This document shows positions 9,622-18,521 of a DNA stretch of 35,235 bases, in pieces. How positions within the stretch are numbered: the first letter of the stretch is position 1; the number at the start of each line of letters is the position of its first letter. The DNA lies in contig JAKDNL010000011.1 in assembly GCA_030451825.1 (NCBI GenBank), positions 1 through 35,235 of the forward strand, in the 5' to 3' direction. The notes beneath the pieces were generated by a model, which worked only from the letters and a program-made list of their open reading frames with translations, searched no databases and was not told the DNA's origin. Source of the DNA: Pseudonocardia sp. (GTDB lineage: Bacteria; Actinomycetota; Actinomycetes; Mycobacteriales; Pseudonocardiaceae). A program made the position numbers and the translations under genes.

Positions 9622-10794
9622 ATGGATCTCGACTTCTCGCCGGAGCAGCTGCTGTTCCGCGACGAGGTGCGCACGTGGCTGGCGGAGAACGCGCCGTCCG
9701 AGCCGCGTCCGCACGGGGCCGCGCCGATGCGCGAGTACGACCTGGCCTGGCAGCGCACCCAGTGGGAGGGCGGCTGGGCCGGGATCGCCTGGCCGACCGA
9801 GTACGGCGGCCGAGGACTGACGACCCTGCAGCAGCTCATCTGGTACGAGGAGTACGCGAGGAAGGGAATGCCGAGCATCGACGCCTGCTTCGTCGGGCTC
9901 AACCACGCCGGACCGACCCTGATCACCCGGGCGAGCGAGGAGCAGAAGGCCCACCACCTGCCCCGGATCCTGCGCGGTGAGGTGGTGTGGTGCCAGGGGT
10001 TCTCCGAGCCGGAGGCCGGGTCCGACCTGGCCTCGCTGGCCACCCGCGGCGAGATCGACGGCGACGACATCGTGGTCACCGGCCAGAAGGTCTGGACGAG
10101 CTTCGCCGACCTCGCCGACCACCAGGAGCTGCTCGTCCGCACGGACCGCTCGGACAAGAAGCACCACGGGATCACCTGGGTGATCGCGGACATGCACAGC
10201 CCCGGCATCGACGTCCGGCCGATCGAGACGATCGACGGCGGCGCGGAGTTCTGCGAGGTCTTCTACGACGAGGTGCGGATCCCGCTGGCGAACGTGGTTG
10301 GCGAGGTCGACAAGGGGTGGGCGGTCGCGATGTCGACGCTCTCCTTCGAGCGCGGCACCGCCTACACCGCGGGCCAGGTCCGGCTGGCCGCGCTGGTGGA
10401 GAACCTGATCGAGCTGGCCCGCGAGCGCACCGGTCCGGACGGGCGGCGCCCGGCGATCGCCGACGACGAGATCTCGCGGCGGCTCGCCACCTGCCGTGCC
10501 GAGGTCGCGTCGCTGCGGGCGATGACCTACGCGGGCATCTGCCGCAACCTCGCCTCGGACGCCCCCGGCCCGGAGGGCTCGATCATCAAGCTCTACTACT
10601 CCGACATCGCGAAGCAGGTCGCGCGGCTGGCGATGGACGTGCTCGGCCCGGACGGGCTGGAGTTCGTGTCCCGCTGGGTGCCGGGTGGCTGGTCGGGCCA
10701 CTACTTCTACTCGTACTCCGCGTCGATCGGCGGCGGCACCTCCGAGATCCAGCGCAACATCATCGGCGACCGCGTGCTAGGCCTCCCGCGCTGA
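9622..10794 (+). CDS. Acyl-CoA dehydrogenase
   Basis: 390 aa; WCQGFSEPEAGSDLASL, SIGGGTSEIQRNIIGDRVLGLPR. Confidence 0.94.
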   Translation: MDLDFSPEQLLFRDEVRTWLAENAPSEPRPHGAAPMREYDLAWQRTQWEGGWAGIAWPTEYGGRGLTTLQQLIWYEEYARKGMPSIDACFVGLNHAGPTLITRASEEQKAHHLPRILRGEVVWCQGFSEPEAGSDLASLATRGEIDGDDIVVTGQKVWTSFADLADHQELLVRTDRSDKKHHGITWVIADMHSPGIDVRPIETIDGGAEFCEVFYDEVRIPLANVVGEVDKGWAVAMSTLSFERGTAYTAGQVRLAALVENLIELARERTGPDGRRPAIADDEISRRLATCRAEVASLRAMTYAGICRNLASDAPGPEGSIIKLYYSDIAKQVARLAMDVLGPDGLEFVSRWVPGGWSGHYFYSYSASIGGGTSEIQRNIIGDRVLGLPR

Positions 10795-10847
10795 TGCCGC
10801 GCCGAGCAGGGCCCGCCCGCCGCCGTCCCCACGAGACAGGACCACCG

Positions 10848-11885
10848 ATGGACCTCCTTCCCTCCGCGGATCAGCAGGAGCTGGTCGCCGCGGCCGCCGA
10901 GTTCTTCGCCGAGCAGGTGCCGGTCAGCGCCGTGCGCGAGCGCCGCGCCGATCCCGCCGCCATCGCCCCGAAGGTCTGGGCCGAGGGCGCGCTGCTGGGG
11001 TTGCTCGGGCTCGCCGCCGACGTGGCGGTGGGCGGCTCCGGCCGGCCCCTCGACGACGAGGCGCTGCTCTTCCGCGAGCTCGGCCGGGCCCTGGTACCCG
11101 GTCCCTTCCTCGGCTCGGTGATCGGTGCACGGCTCGCCGCGCTCTCCGGTGCCGCTGACCTGGCCGGTTTCGTGATCGAGGGGCACACGCTCGTGGCCCC
11201 TGCGCTGCTGCGCGTGGACGACGACGTCGCGACCGTCGCCGACGGCGTGCTCACCGGCCGGATCCGGCTGCTCGACCCCGCGGGCGCCGAGTACGCCCTG
11301 GTCGTCACGGACGACGGGGCCGGTCTGGTCGCCACGGCCGCGCTCACCGATCTGGCCCCGGTCGAGTCGTCCGACCCGGGCACCCGGATGGGGACGGCGC
11401 GCGCCGAGGCTGTGCCGGTGACCTGCTGGGTGCCCGCGACACAGGATCCGATCGCACTCCGGGGCGCCGTGCTGGCAGCCGCGCAGCTCGTCGGGATCGC
11501 GGAGGCGACCCGGGACCTGTCCACCGCGCACGCGAAGACCCGCATCCAGTTCGGCAGGCCGATCGGGGTGAACCAGGCGATCAAGCACCGCTGCGCGGAC
11601 ATGGCGGTCTCCGCCGAGGCCGCGCTGCAGCAGACCCTGTTCGCCGCGGTCAGCCTGCGGTCGGGGCGTGCGGACGCGGAGTTCCAGGTGCGCGCCGCGA
11701 AGGTCGTGGCGGGCCGGGCGGCGATCACCAACGCGGCCGAGACCATCCAGGTCCACGGCGGGATGGGCTACACCTACGAGCACGACGCGCACCTCTACCT
11801 CAAGCGCGCGCACGTCCTCGACCAGCTCTTCGGTTCCCGGACGGCGCAGCTCGCGCCGCTGCTCGCTCAGGAGGCAGCCCAGTGA
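10848..11885 (+). CDS. Acyl-CoA dehydrogenase, probable second subunit of a heteromeric enzyme
   Basis: 345 aa; AHAKTRIQFGRPIGVNQAIKHRCADM, IQVHGGMGYTYEHDAHLYLKRA. Confidence 0.88.
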   Translation: MDLLPSADQQELVAAAAEFFAEQVPVSAVRERRADPAAIAPKVWAEGALLGLLGLAADVAVGGSGRPLDDEALLFRELGRALVPGPFLGSVIGARLAALSGAADLAGFVIEGHTLVAPALLRVDDDVATVADGVLTGRIRLLDPAGAEYALVVTDDGAGLVATAALTDLAPVESSDPGTRMGTARAEAVPVTCWVPATQDPIALRGAVLAAAQLVGIAEATRDLSTAHAKTRIQFGRPIGVNQAIKHRCADMAVSAEAALQQTLFAAVSLRSGRADAEFQVRAAKVVAGRAAITNAAETIQVHGGMGYTYEHDAHLYLKRAHVLDQLFGSRTAQLAPLLAQEAAQ

Positions 11886-13048
11886 ACGACACGATCCGCA
11901 AGGGCCGCGGCGCCGTCGTCGCCGGCGTCGGGCTGGCCACGCCCACCGGCGTGGGGACCAACCCGTACGCGCTGATCGCCGAGGCATCCCGGGCGGCGCT
12001 CGCCGAGTCCGGCGTCGCCAAGCAGGAGATCGACGGACTCGCCTCCACCTCGCTGGGCACCCTCGCCCCGATCGACGTGGGGGAGTACCTGGGCCTGCGG
12101 CCGCGGTGGATCGACTCGACGGCGGTCGGCGGCGCCTCCTGGGAGGTGATGCTCGCGCATGCCGCGGACGCCATCGCCGCCGGGCACGCGGACGTCGTGT
12201 TGCTGACCTACGGGTCGACGGCGAAGTCCGACCTCAAGCGGGGGCTGCGCACCGCGAACCTGAACTGGGGCTCGCGCGGGCCACTGCAGTGGGAGGCCCC
12301 GTACGGCCACACGCTGATCGCGAAGTACGCGATGGCGGCGCGCCGGCACATGCACGAGTACGGCACCACCATCGAGCAGCTCGCCGAGGTGGCGGTCTCC
12401 GCGCGGGCCAACGCCGCGGACAACCCGCAGGCCGCCTACCGCGACCCGATCACGGTCGATGACGTGCTCTCCGGCCGGATGATCGCCGACCCCTTCACCA
12501 AGCTGCACTGCTGCATCCGTTCCGACGCGGGCGCCGCGGCGATCGTGGTGTCCGAGGAACGGGCCAGGGACCTGCCGGGTACACCGGTGCACGTCCTCGG
12601 GACCGGCGAGAACGTCTCGCACGTGTCCACCAGCCAGTGGGAGGACATGACGGTCGGGCCGGCCTCGGTCTCCGGCCCGCTGGCATTCGAGCGCGCCGGA
12701 GTCACCCCGGACGACATCGACGTCTGCGAGATCTACGACGCGTTCACCTACATGCTGCTGATGACCATGGAAGATCTCGGTTTCTGCAAGAAGGGCGAGG
12801 GTGGGCCGTTCGTCGCCGACGGCCGGCTGCGGCTCGGCGGGACGCTGCCGACGAACACCGACGGTGGCGGGCTCTCGGCCTGCCACCCCGGCCAGCGCGG
12901 GCTGTTCCTGGTGGTCGAGGCGGTGCGCCAGCTCCGCGGAGAGTGCGGCCCGCGGCAGGTGCCCGACGCGACGCTCGCCTGCGTCAGCGGCACCGGCGGC
13001 TGGTTCTGCTCGAACGGCACGGTGATCCTCGGGACCGAGCGGCCGTGA
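11882..13048 (+). CDS. Thiolase-fold (SCP2/Ltp2-like) protein
   Basis: 388 aa; ...CEIYDAFTYMLLMTMEDLGF...LPTNTDGGGLSACHPGQRG. Confidence 0.85.
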   Translation: MNDTIRKGRGAVVAGVGLATPTGVGTNPYALIAEASRAALAESGVAKQEIDGLASTSLGTLAPIDVGEYLGLRPRWIDSTAVGGASWEVMLAHAADAIAAGHADVVLLTYGSTAKSDLKRGLRTANLNWGSRGPLQWEAPYGHTLIAKYAMAARRHMHEYGTTIEQLAEVAVSARANAADNPQAAYRDPITVDDVLSGRMIADPFTKLHCCIRSDAGAAAIVVSEERARDLPGTPVHVLGTGENVSHVSTSQWEDMTVGPASVSGPLAFERAGVTPDDIDVCEIYDAFTYMLLMTMEDLGFCKKGEGGPFVADGRLRLGGTLPTNTDGGGLSACHPGQRGLFLVVEAVRQLRGECGPRQVPDATLACVSGTGGWFCSNGTVILGTERP

Positions 13049-14646
13049 CCGCGCAGCATGCGGGTCCCGCGCCGCTCGCCGGGTCCTTCGACACCGCGGA
13101 CGCCCTGCTGCGCGCCGCCGGCAGGGCGCACGGCGAGCGCGAGGCCTACGTGCAGCCGGACGGCACGCGGCTCACCTTCGCCGAGTGGGACCGCCGGTCC
13201 GACGCGGTGGCCGGGGCGCTGGCCGAGCGCGGCGTGGCGGCCGGCGACGTCGTCGCGCTGATGCTGCCGTCGTCGATCGACTACGCGGTCTGCTATGCCG
13301 CGCTGGCCCGGCTCGGTGCGGTGAGCACCGGCCTCAACACCCGGCTCGGCCCGCGGGAGGTCAGCGCGGTGCTGGACCGGGCCGGACCGGTGCTGGTGAT
13401 CCGCGACGGGGCGGCCGGCCTGCCCGCGGTGCCGGCCGGTGTGCCGGAGCTCGACCGCGCGGAGCTGGCCGCGCTGGCGCGGCACCCGGGGCTGGGGGAG
13501 GACCGGCCGGCGCCGGGCCCGGCCTCGCCCGCAGTGATCATCTGGACGTCGGGGACGACCGGGACGCCGAAGGGAGCCTGGTTCGACTCGCGCAACCTCG
13601 CGGCGGCCGCGCTGTCAGCGGGGGTAATGAGCAGCCCGTACGACCGCAGGCTCGTGGCCACCCCGTTCGCGCACGCCGGTTACATGGCCAAACTCTGGGA
13701 CCAGCTCGTCTGGGGGCTCACCCTGGTGATCTCGCCGGTGCCGTGGTCGGCGGCGGCGATGGCCACGATCATGCGGGAGCAGCGGATCACGGTCGTCGGG
13801 GGGGTGCCGACGCAGTGGAGCAAGCTCCTCGACGAGCCCGGTGCGCACGGGCTGCCGGACCTGCGGGTCGGTATCGCCGCCACCGCGCCCGCGTCGCCGG
13901 ACCTGATCGAGGCGGTTGCGCAGCGGATCGGCGTGCCCCTGGTCGTCCGGTACGCGATGACCGAGTCCCCGACGATCTGCGGCACCGAGCCCGGCGACCC
14001 GCCGGAGGTGCAGTTCCGCACCGTCGGCCGCCCGCAGGAGGGCATGGAGGTCGCGGTCACCGACGACGACGGGCGCCCCGTCGCCCCGGGCGGGACCGGA
14101 AGGGTCCGGGTCCGCGGCTCCTGCGTGATGCGCGGCTACTGGAACGACCCGGAGCGCACGGCCGAGACGCTGACCGACGACGGCTGGCTGGTCAGCGGGG
14201 ACCTCGGGCGGTTCACCCCCGAGGGGAACCTGGTGCTCGTCGGTCGCTCGACGGACCTCTATATCCGCGGCGGGTACAACGTGCATCCGCTCGAGGTCGA
14301 GAACGTCCTCGCCGAACACCCCGGCGTGCGCCGGGTCGCGGTCGTCGGCAGCCCGGCCCCCGTGATCGGCGAGATCGGCGTGGCGTTCGTGGTCCCGGCC
14401 GATCCGTCGGACCCACCCGCGCTCGACGAGCTGCGAGACTGGACCCGCGAGCGGCTCGCGGACTACAAGCGTCCGGACCGCCTCGAGCTCGTCGAGGATC
14501 TGCCGGTCACCGCGATGCTGAAGGTCGACCGGGACGCCCTGCGGGCCGCGGCCGCGCCGGCGGGCCGACCCGCGGGCCGGCTCAGCCCGCGAGGGTGCTC
14601 CGGCAGCGTTCGAGCAGGATCCCGGCCAGCTCGGCCGGAGCGCTGA
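13045..14646 (+). CDS. AMP-dependent acyl-CoA synthetase
   Basis: 533 aa from GTG 13045; VIIWTSGTTGTPKGAWFD, SGDLGRFTPEGNLVLVGRSTDLYIRGGYNVHPLEVE. Confidence 0.92.
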   Translation: MTAQHAGPAPLAGSFDTADALLRAAGRAHGEREAYVQPDGTRLTFAEWDRRSDAVAGALAERGVAAGDVVALMLPSSIDYAVCYAALARLGAVSTGLNTRLGPREVSAVLDRAGPVLVIRDGAAGLPAVPAGVPELDRAELAALARHPGLGEDRPAPGPASPAVIIWTSGTTGTPKGAWFDSRNLAAAALSAGVMSSPYDRRLVATPFAHAGYMAKLWDQLVWGLTLVISPVPWSAAAMATIMREQRITVVGGVPTQWSKLLDEPGAHGLPDLRVGIAATAPASPDLIEAVAQRIGVPLVVRYAMTESPTICGTEPGDPPEVQFRTVGRPQEGMEVAVTDDDGRPVAPGGTGRVRVRGSCVMRGYWNDPERTAETLTDDGWLVSGDLGRFTPEGNLVLVGRSTDLYIRGGYNVHPLEVENVLAEHPGVRRVAVVGSPAPVIGEIGVAFVVPADPSDPPALDELRDWTRERLADYKRPDRLELVEDLPVTAMLKVDRDALRAAAAPAGRPAGRLSPRGCSGSVRAGSRPARPER

Positions 14647-15328
14647 TCATCGCGTCGTGGCAGGTGTCGAGCTCCACCACCTGGTCGACCCCGCCCAGCG
14701 CCGCGATGGCCCGCCGCTGGGTGGCCGGGCTCTGCGCCCGGTCCCGCAGGGTGAGGATCCAGGTGCGCGGCACCTCCCGGGGCAGCGTGCTCCGGTCCGA
14801 CGGTTCGGCCGTGACCCGGGTGGACTCGCCGTAGCGCCGGCCGAGGGTGAACTCCCGCTGCGCGGGAGTCATCCCGTTGCAGAAGGACAACCGCGCGAGC
14901 AGCCGGGGCATCGGGGCCGACGGCCCGCCGCGGCGCGCGGCCCGACCCGCGTACCAGGCCAGCGGCCCGCTCAGGGTGTCGAGGATCGAGCGGCCCTGCG
15001 GCGGCACCGCCGCGGCCATCAGGACCATCCGCCGGACCCGGCCTGCTCCGAGCCGCGCGACCACGCCCGGCACGGTGAGCCCGGCCATGGAGTGGCCGAC
15101 CACGACGACGTTGTCGAGCCCCTCGGACTCGATCCGGCGCACCACCGAGTCCACCCAGTCCGCGACGGTGACGGTTGCCAGGTCGGCGGGGGACGAGCCG
15201 CGTCCGGGCAGGTCGACGGCAAGCACGGGGATGTCCGGTGCGCGTCGCCGAAGCTCGGCCACGGTGGGCTCCCAGCAGTCCGCGGCGTGCTGGCCGCCGT
15301 GGACGAGGACGAGTGCCGGACCGGACAT
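14582..15328 (-). CDS. Alpha/beta hydrolase
   Basis: 248 aa from ATG 15328 preceded by AGGAG; ALVLVHGGQHAADCWEP, VVVVGHSMAGLTVPGV, C-terminal DTCHDAMISAPAELA. Confidence 0.85.
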   Translation of the reverse strand: MSGPALVLVHGGQHAADCWEPTVAELRRRAPDIPVLAVDLPGRGSSPADLATVTVADWVDSVVRRIESEGLDNVVVVGHSMAGLTVPGVVARLGAGRVRRMVLMAAAVPPQGRSILDTLSGPLAWYAGRAARRGGPSAPMPRLLARLSFCNGMTPAQREFTLGRRYGESTRVTAEPSDRSTLPREVPRTWILTLRDRAQSPATQRRAIAALGGVDQVVELDTCHDAMISAPAELAGILLERCRSTLAG

Positions 15329-15366
15329 CGCGCTCCTGGGGTCGGGGATCGGCATCGACCCCGCGG

Positions 15367-15385
15367 AAGAACACAGACCGTCAGA
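15367..15385 (-). promoter_or_regulatory. Candidate operator, site B, weaker (TCTGACGGTCTGTGTTCTT on minus strand), next to a TACTAT -10-like box
   Basis: Matches TCTGAC and the GTGT core of sites A/C; upstream of the minus-strand hydrolase. A separate 6-bp inverted repeat GACCGT-N8-ACGGTC spans 15376-15395. Confidence 0.4.
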
Positions 15386-15517
15386 TAGTACGGTCGGACC
15401 GGCCGAAAAGGCACCTCTGCTCGGCAATATCTTCCGTTGATGCAGTTCGGAGCTTCGCTCTAGGGGTTGTATCGATGGCGATGCCGTCAGATAATCTTCG
15501 AAACCGATGGAGAGACC

Positions 15518-16612
15518 ATGGGCGTTCTCTCGGAACCACACCGTCGTGCCCGCCGGGGCGGGCTCGCCGCGCTCATCGCGGCGCTGGCGGCCCTCTTGGC
15601 GGTCGCCGCGCCGGCGGCCGCCGCCCCCCTGGCGCCCGCCTCGGCCGGGGCCTGCCGGGTCGTCGCGGTGCCGGTGGCCGGCGGCGCACAGGTCGAGGGC
15701 GACCTCTGCGATCCCGCCGGGCGCAACTCGCCGGTCCTGCAGCTGCTCGTACCGGGTGGCACCTACGCACGCTCGTACTGGGACTTCCCGGTCGGGCACA
15801 CCTCGGCCGGTGAGCCCCTCTCCTACTCCCGGCACATGACGGCCGCGGGCTACAGCACGCTCGCCCTCGACCCGCTGGGGGTCGGCGGGAGCAGTCACTC
15901 GCCGAGCGTGACGGTGACCATCCAGGCCCAGGCCGAGGCGATCCACCGGGTCGTGCAGGCAGCCCGGACCGGCGCCCTCGGCGCCACCTATCCGACGGTG
16001 GTGCTCGTCGGCCACTCGCTCGGAACCCTCACCGGCTACGTCGAGGCGACGACGTATCGGGACGTGGACGGGATCGTCGCCAGCGGGACGTCGCATTCGC
16101 CCGCGGCGGGAGCCGTCGCGGCGCTGTTCGTCCACGCCGTCCCGGCGCCGCTGGACCCGGCGACGCGCGACGAGGTCCCGCTGGACATGGGCTACATCAG
16201 CCTGCCCGGCGCCCGGGAGATCTTCCACGCCGGCGGCCGGACCGACCCGGCGGTGCTCCGGGCCGACGAGGAATCGCGCAGCCCGGGTTCGTCGGCCTAT
16301 CTCGGGACCCTCGCTCCCTACATCGCCGCCACGCCGCTGTTGCGGACCGAGACCCTCGACGTCCCCGTCCTCGTCGCCAACGGTCGCGGGGACGCCGTGT
16401 TCTGCCGGCAGGGTGGATACGGCTCGGGCACGGACTGCGCGGACGCGCAGGCCCTCCGGGCCACGGAGGCCCCGTTCTTCGGGCCCGAAGCGGTCCTGGA
16501 GACCTACGTGCTCCCGGACGCCGGTCACATCCTCAACCTCAGCCCGTCCGCCTCGGACTGGTTCGCCCATGCGACGGGGTGGTTCACCGAGCACTTCCCA
16601 CTCGACAGCTGA
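15518..16612 (+). CDS. Secreted alpha/beta hydrolase (lipase/esterase-like)
   Basis: 364 aa; N-terminal twin-Arg/hydrophobic signal-like region (RRARRGGLAALIAALAALLAVAAPAAAA), VVLVGHSLGTLTGYVEA nucleophile motif. Confidence 0.8.
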   Translation: MGVLSEPHRRARRGGLAALIAALAALLAVAAPAAAAPLAPASAGACRVVAVPVAGGAQVEGDLCDPAGRNSPVLQLLVPGGTYARSYWDFPVGHTSAGEPLSYSRHMTAAGYSTLALDPLGVGGSSHSPSVTVTIQAQAEAIHRVVQAARTGALGATYPTVVLVGHSLGTLTGYVEATTYRDVDGIVASGTSHSPAAGAVAALFVHAVPAPLDPATRDEVPLDMGYISLPGAREIFHAGGRTDPAVLRADEESRSPGSSAYLGTLAPYIAATPLLRTETLDVPVLVANGRGDAVFCRQGGYGSGTDCADAQALRATEAPFFGPEAVLETYVLPDAGHILNLSPSASDWFAHATGWFTEHFPLDS

Positions 16613-16676
16613 TTCTGACGCCGTCGTCGGGCAATGAGGGTGCCTTCCTCTCGGAACGAGCGCCTGCGTCCGCTAA

Positions 16677-16695
16677 TCTGACACTGCGTGCACGA
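16677..16695 (+). promoter_or_regulatory. Candidate operator, site C (TCTGACACTGCGTGCACGA), overlapping a TAATCT -10-like box
   Basis: 16/19 identical to site A; 35 bp upstream of the SDR ATG. Confidence 0.65.
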
Positions 16696-16729
16696 ATGCG
16701 GCACGGCGACCACGAGCAAGGGAGCGAGC

Positions 16730-17503
16730 ATGGACGTCAACGGGATCTCGGCAATCGTCACCGGCGGAGCCGGTGGCCTCGGTGAGGCGACCACCCGGCG
16801 GCTGGTGGCCGCCGGTGCGTCGGTCGTGGTGGCCGACCTGTCCGACGAGCGAGGCAAGGGGCTCGCCGACGAGTTGGGTGAGCGCGCCCGCTACGTGAGC
16901 ACGGACGTCACCTCGGACGACAGCGTCGAGGGTGCGATCGCGGCGGCCACCGAGCTCGGCCCGCTGCGGCTGCTCGTCAACGCGCACGGCGGCGCCCCGG
17001 GGCCTGCCGCCCGCGTGGTGGGCCGCGACGGTTCACCGGCGCCGATGGACGCGTTCGACGGATACGTGCGGCTGTTCCTGGCCGGCACGTTCAACACGAT
17101 GCGGCTGGTGTCCGCCGCGATCGCGCGGCAGGAGCCGGACGCGAACGGCTCGCGCGGGCTCGTGGTCAACACCGCGAGTATCGCCGCCTTCGAGGGGCAG
17201 GTCGGGCAGACCGCGTACTCGGCGGCCAAGGGCGGCGTCGTCGGCCTCACGCTGCCCGCGGCGCGCGACCTGAGCCCGCTGGGTATCCGGGTCGTGGCGA
17301 TCGCGCCGGGTACCTTCTTCACCCCCGCGTTCCGGATGGAGCGCGACGAGGCGGAGACGCGCTGGGGCAGCGGGGTGCCGTTTCCCAAGCGGATGGGCAG
17401 TCCGTCGGAGTACGCCGAGCTGGTGCACAGCATCGCGATCAACGACTACATCAACGGCGAGACCATCCGGATCGACGGGGCGCTGCGCTTCCAGCCGAAG
17501 TAG
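16730..17503 (+). CDS. SDR-family oxidoreductase (3-hydroxyacyl-CoA dehydrogenase type II-like)
   Basis: 257 aa; TGGAGGLGEATTRRL, NTASIAAFEGQVGQTAYSAAKGGVVGLT. Confidence 0.88.
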   Translation: MDVNGISAIVTGGAGGLGEATTRRLVAAGASVVVADLSDERGKGLADELGERARYVSTDVTSDDSVEGAIAAATELGPLRLLVNAHGGAPGPAARVVGRDGSPAPMDAFDGYVRLFLAGTFNTMRLVSAAIARQEPDANGSRGLVVNTASIAAFEGQVGQTAYSAAKGGVVGLTLPAARDLSPLGIRVVAIAPGTFFTPAFRMERDEAETRWGSGVPFPKRMGSPSEYAELVHSIAINDYINGETIRIDGALRFQPK

Positions 17504-17584
17504 GAGCGCTTCCGCTCGACGTGGCCGGGTCCCGGCGTCGCGGGAGAGCGTCCGCGGCGCCGGGTGCAGCCGGGTGCAGCCGGG

Positions 17585-18370
17585 TCAGCCGGCCGCAGCC
17601 TCGGCGTCGGTCACGGCGTCGCCGTTGATCGAGAATCCGCCGTCGGCCGTGAGCCGGCTCCCGGTGACGAACGCGGCGTGGTCGGAGGCCAGGTAGGCGA
17701 CCGCGTACGCGATGTCCATCGGGTTGCCGATCCGGGTGAGTCGGCCGCCGCCGGTGTGGTGGCCTGCGTCGCCGCGCAGGGCCACGACCCGTCCCACGAG
17801 CACTGAATTGGCGCGGATGCCGTCCGGCCCGCCCTCGACGGCCAGCGTGCGGGTGAGCGCATCGATCGCGCCCTTGGCCGCCCCGTAGGCGCCGAACCCC
17901 TTGAAGCCCGCGATCGCCTGGCCCGAGGAGATGTTCACGATGGACGCACCCTCGGACGCCGCCAGGTGTGGCCAGGCGTATTTCGAGGCCCAGAACACGT
18001 TGCCGGTCAGCGTCCCGACCAGGATCCGGTTCCACTCCTCGGTGCTCGTCTCGGCCACGCTCTTGATCGTCCCGGCGACCACGTCGGTGGGGGCGGCGTT
18101 GTTGACCAGTGTGGTGAGTACACCGAACCGCTCCACCGTCCGCTCGATGACCTCGCGGACGCTCTGCTCGTCCGTCACGTCGAGCGCGAGGAACTCGGCC
18201 TCGCCGCCCGCCTCCCGGATCCGGGCGACGACCTTCTCGCCCTTCTCCACGGTGCGGCCGGTGACGGCCACCTTCGCGCCCTCGGCTGCGAGGTGCTCCG
18301 CGATCGAACGGCCGATGCCGCGGGTCGACCCGGAGACCAGCGCGACCTTGCCCTGCATGAGTCCTGCCAT
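17585..18370 (-). CDS. SDR-family oxidoreductase
   Basis: 261 aa; SGSTRGIGRSIAEHL, NISSGQAIAGFKGFGAYGAAKGAI. Confidence 0.9.
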   Translation of the reverse strand: MAGLMQGKVALVSGSTRGIGRSIAEHLAAEGAKVAVTGRTVEKGEKVVARIREAGGEAEFLALDVTDEQSVREVIERTVERFGVLTTLVNNAAPTDVVAGTIKSVAETSTEEWNRILVGTLTGNVFWASKYAWPHLAASEGASIVNISSGQAIAGFKGFGAYGAAKGAIDALTRTLAVEGGPDGIRANSVLVGRVVALRGDAGHHTGGGRLTRIGNPMDIAYAVAYLASDHAAFVTGSRLTADGGFSINGDAVTDAEAAAG

Positions 18371-18414
18371 GTCGTCTCCTGTCCGGCGGGCGTACCCGTC
18401 TGTGGTCGACGTCG

Positions 18415-18433
18415 TCGACCTGAAAGTGTCAGT
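18415..18433 (-). promoter_or_regulatory. Candidate operator, site D, degenerate (ACTGACACTTTCAGGTCGA on minus strand)
   Basis: Divergent promoter region; followed on + by further half-site-like repeats GTGTTAGA (18435) and ATGTCAAA (18445). Confidence 0.4.
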
Positions 18434-18521
18434 TGTGTTAGATTATGTCAAAGAAGTCGACTGATTGTCCTCGTCGTGGCGTGGGCACAGCATCAGATGG
18501 TTCTCACGGAGAGGTGGGGCG

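Noticed and set aside
15484-15493. CCGTCAGATA repeated from 15378-15387
   Set aside because: Keeps only the TCTGAC half; second half does not fit the GT/ACGA positions, so not counted as an operator. It may be a promoter-level similarity only.
16614-16632. TCTGACGCCGTCGTCGGGC after the secreted hydrolase
   Set aside because: Only TCTGAC matches; core GT and ACGA missing.
17561-17589. Short tandem repeat CGGGTGCAGC x 2.7 between convergent SDR genes
   Set aside because: Too few copies to support a functional claim; GC-rich slippage is enough.
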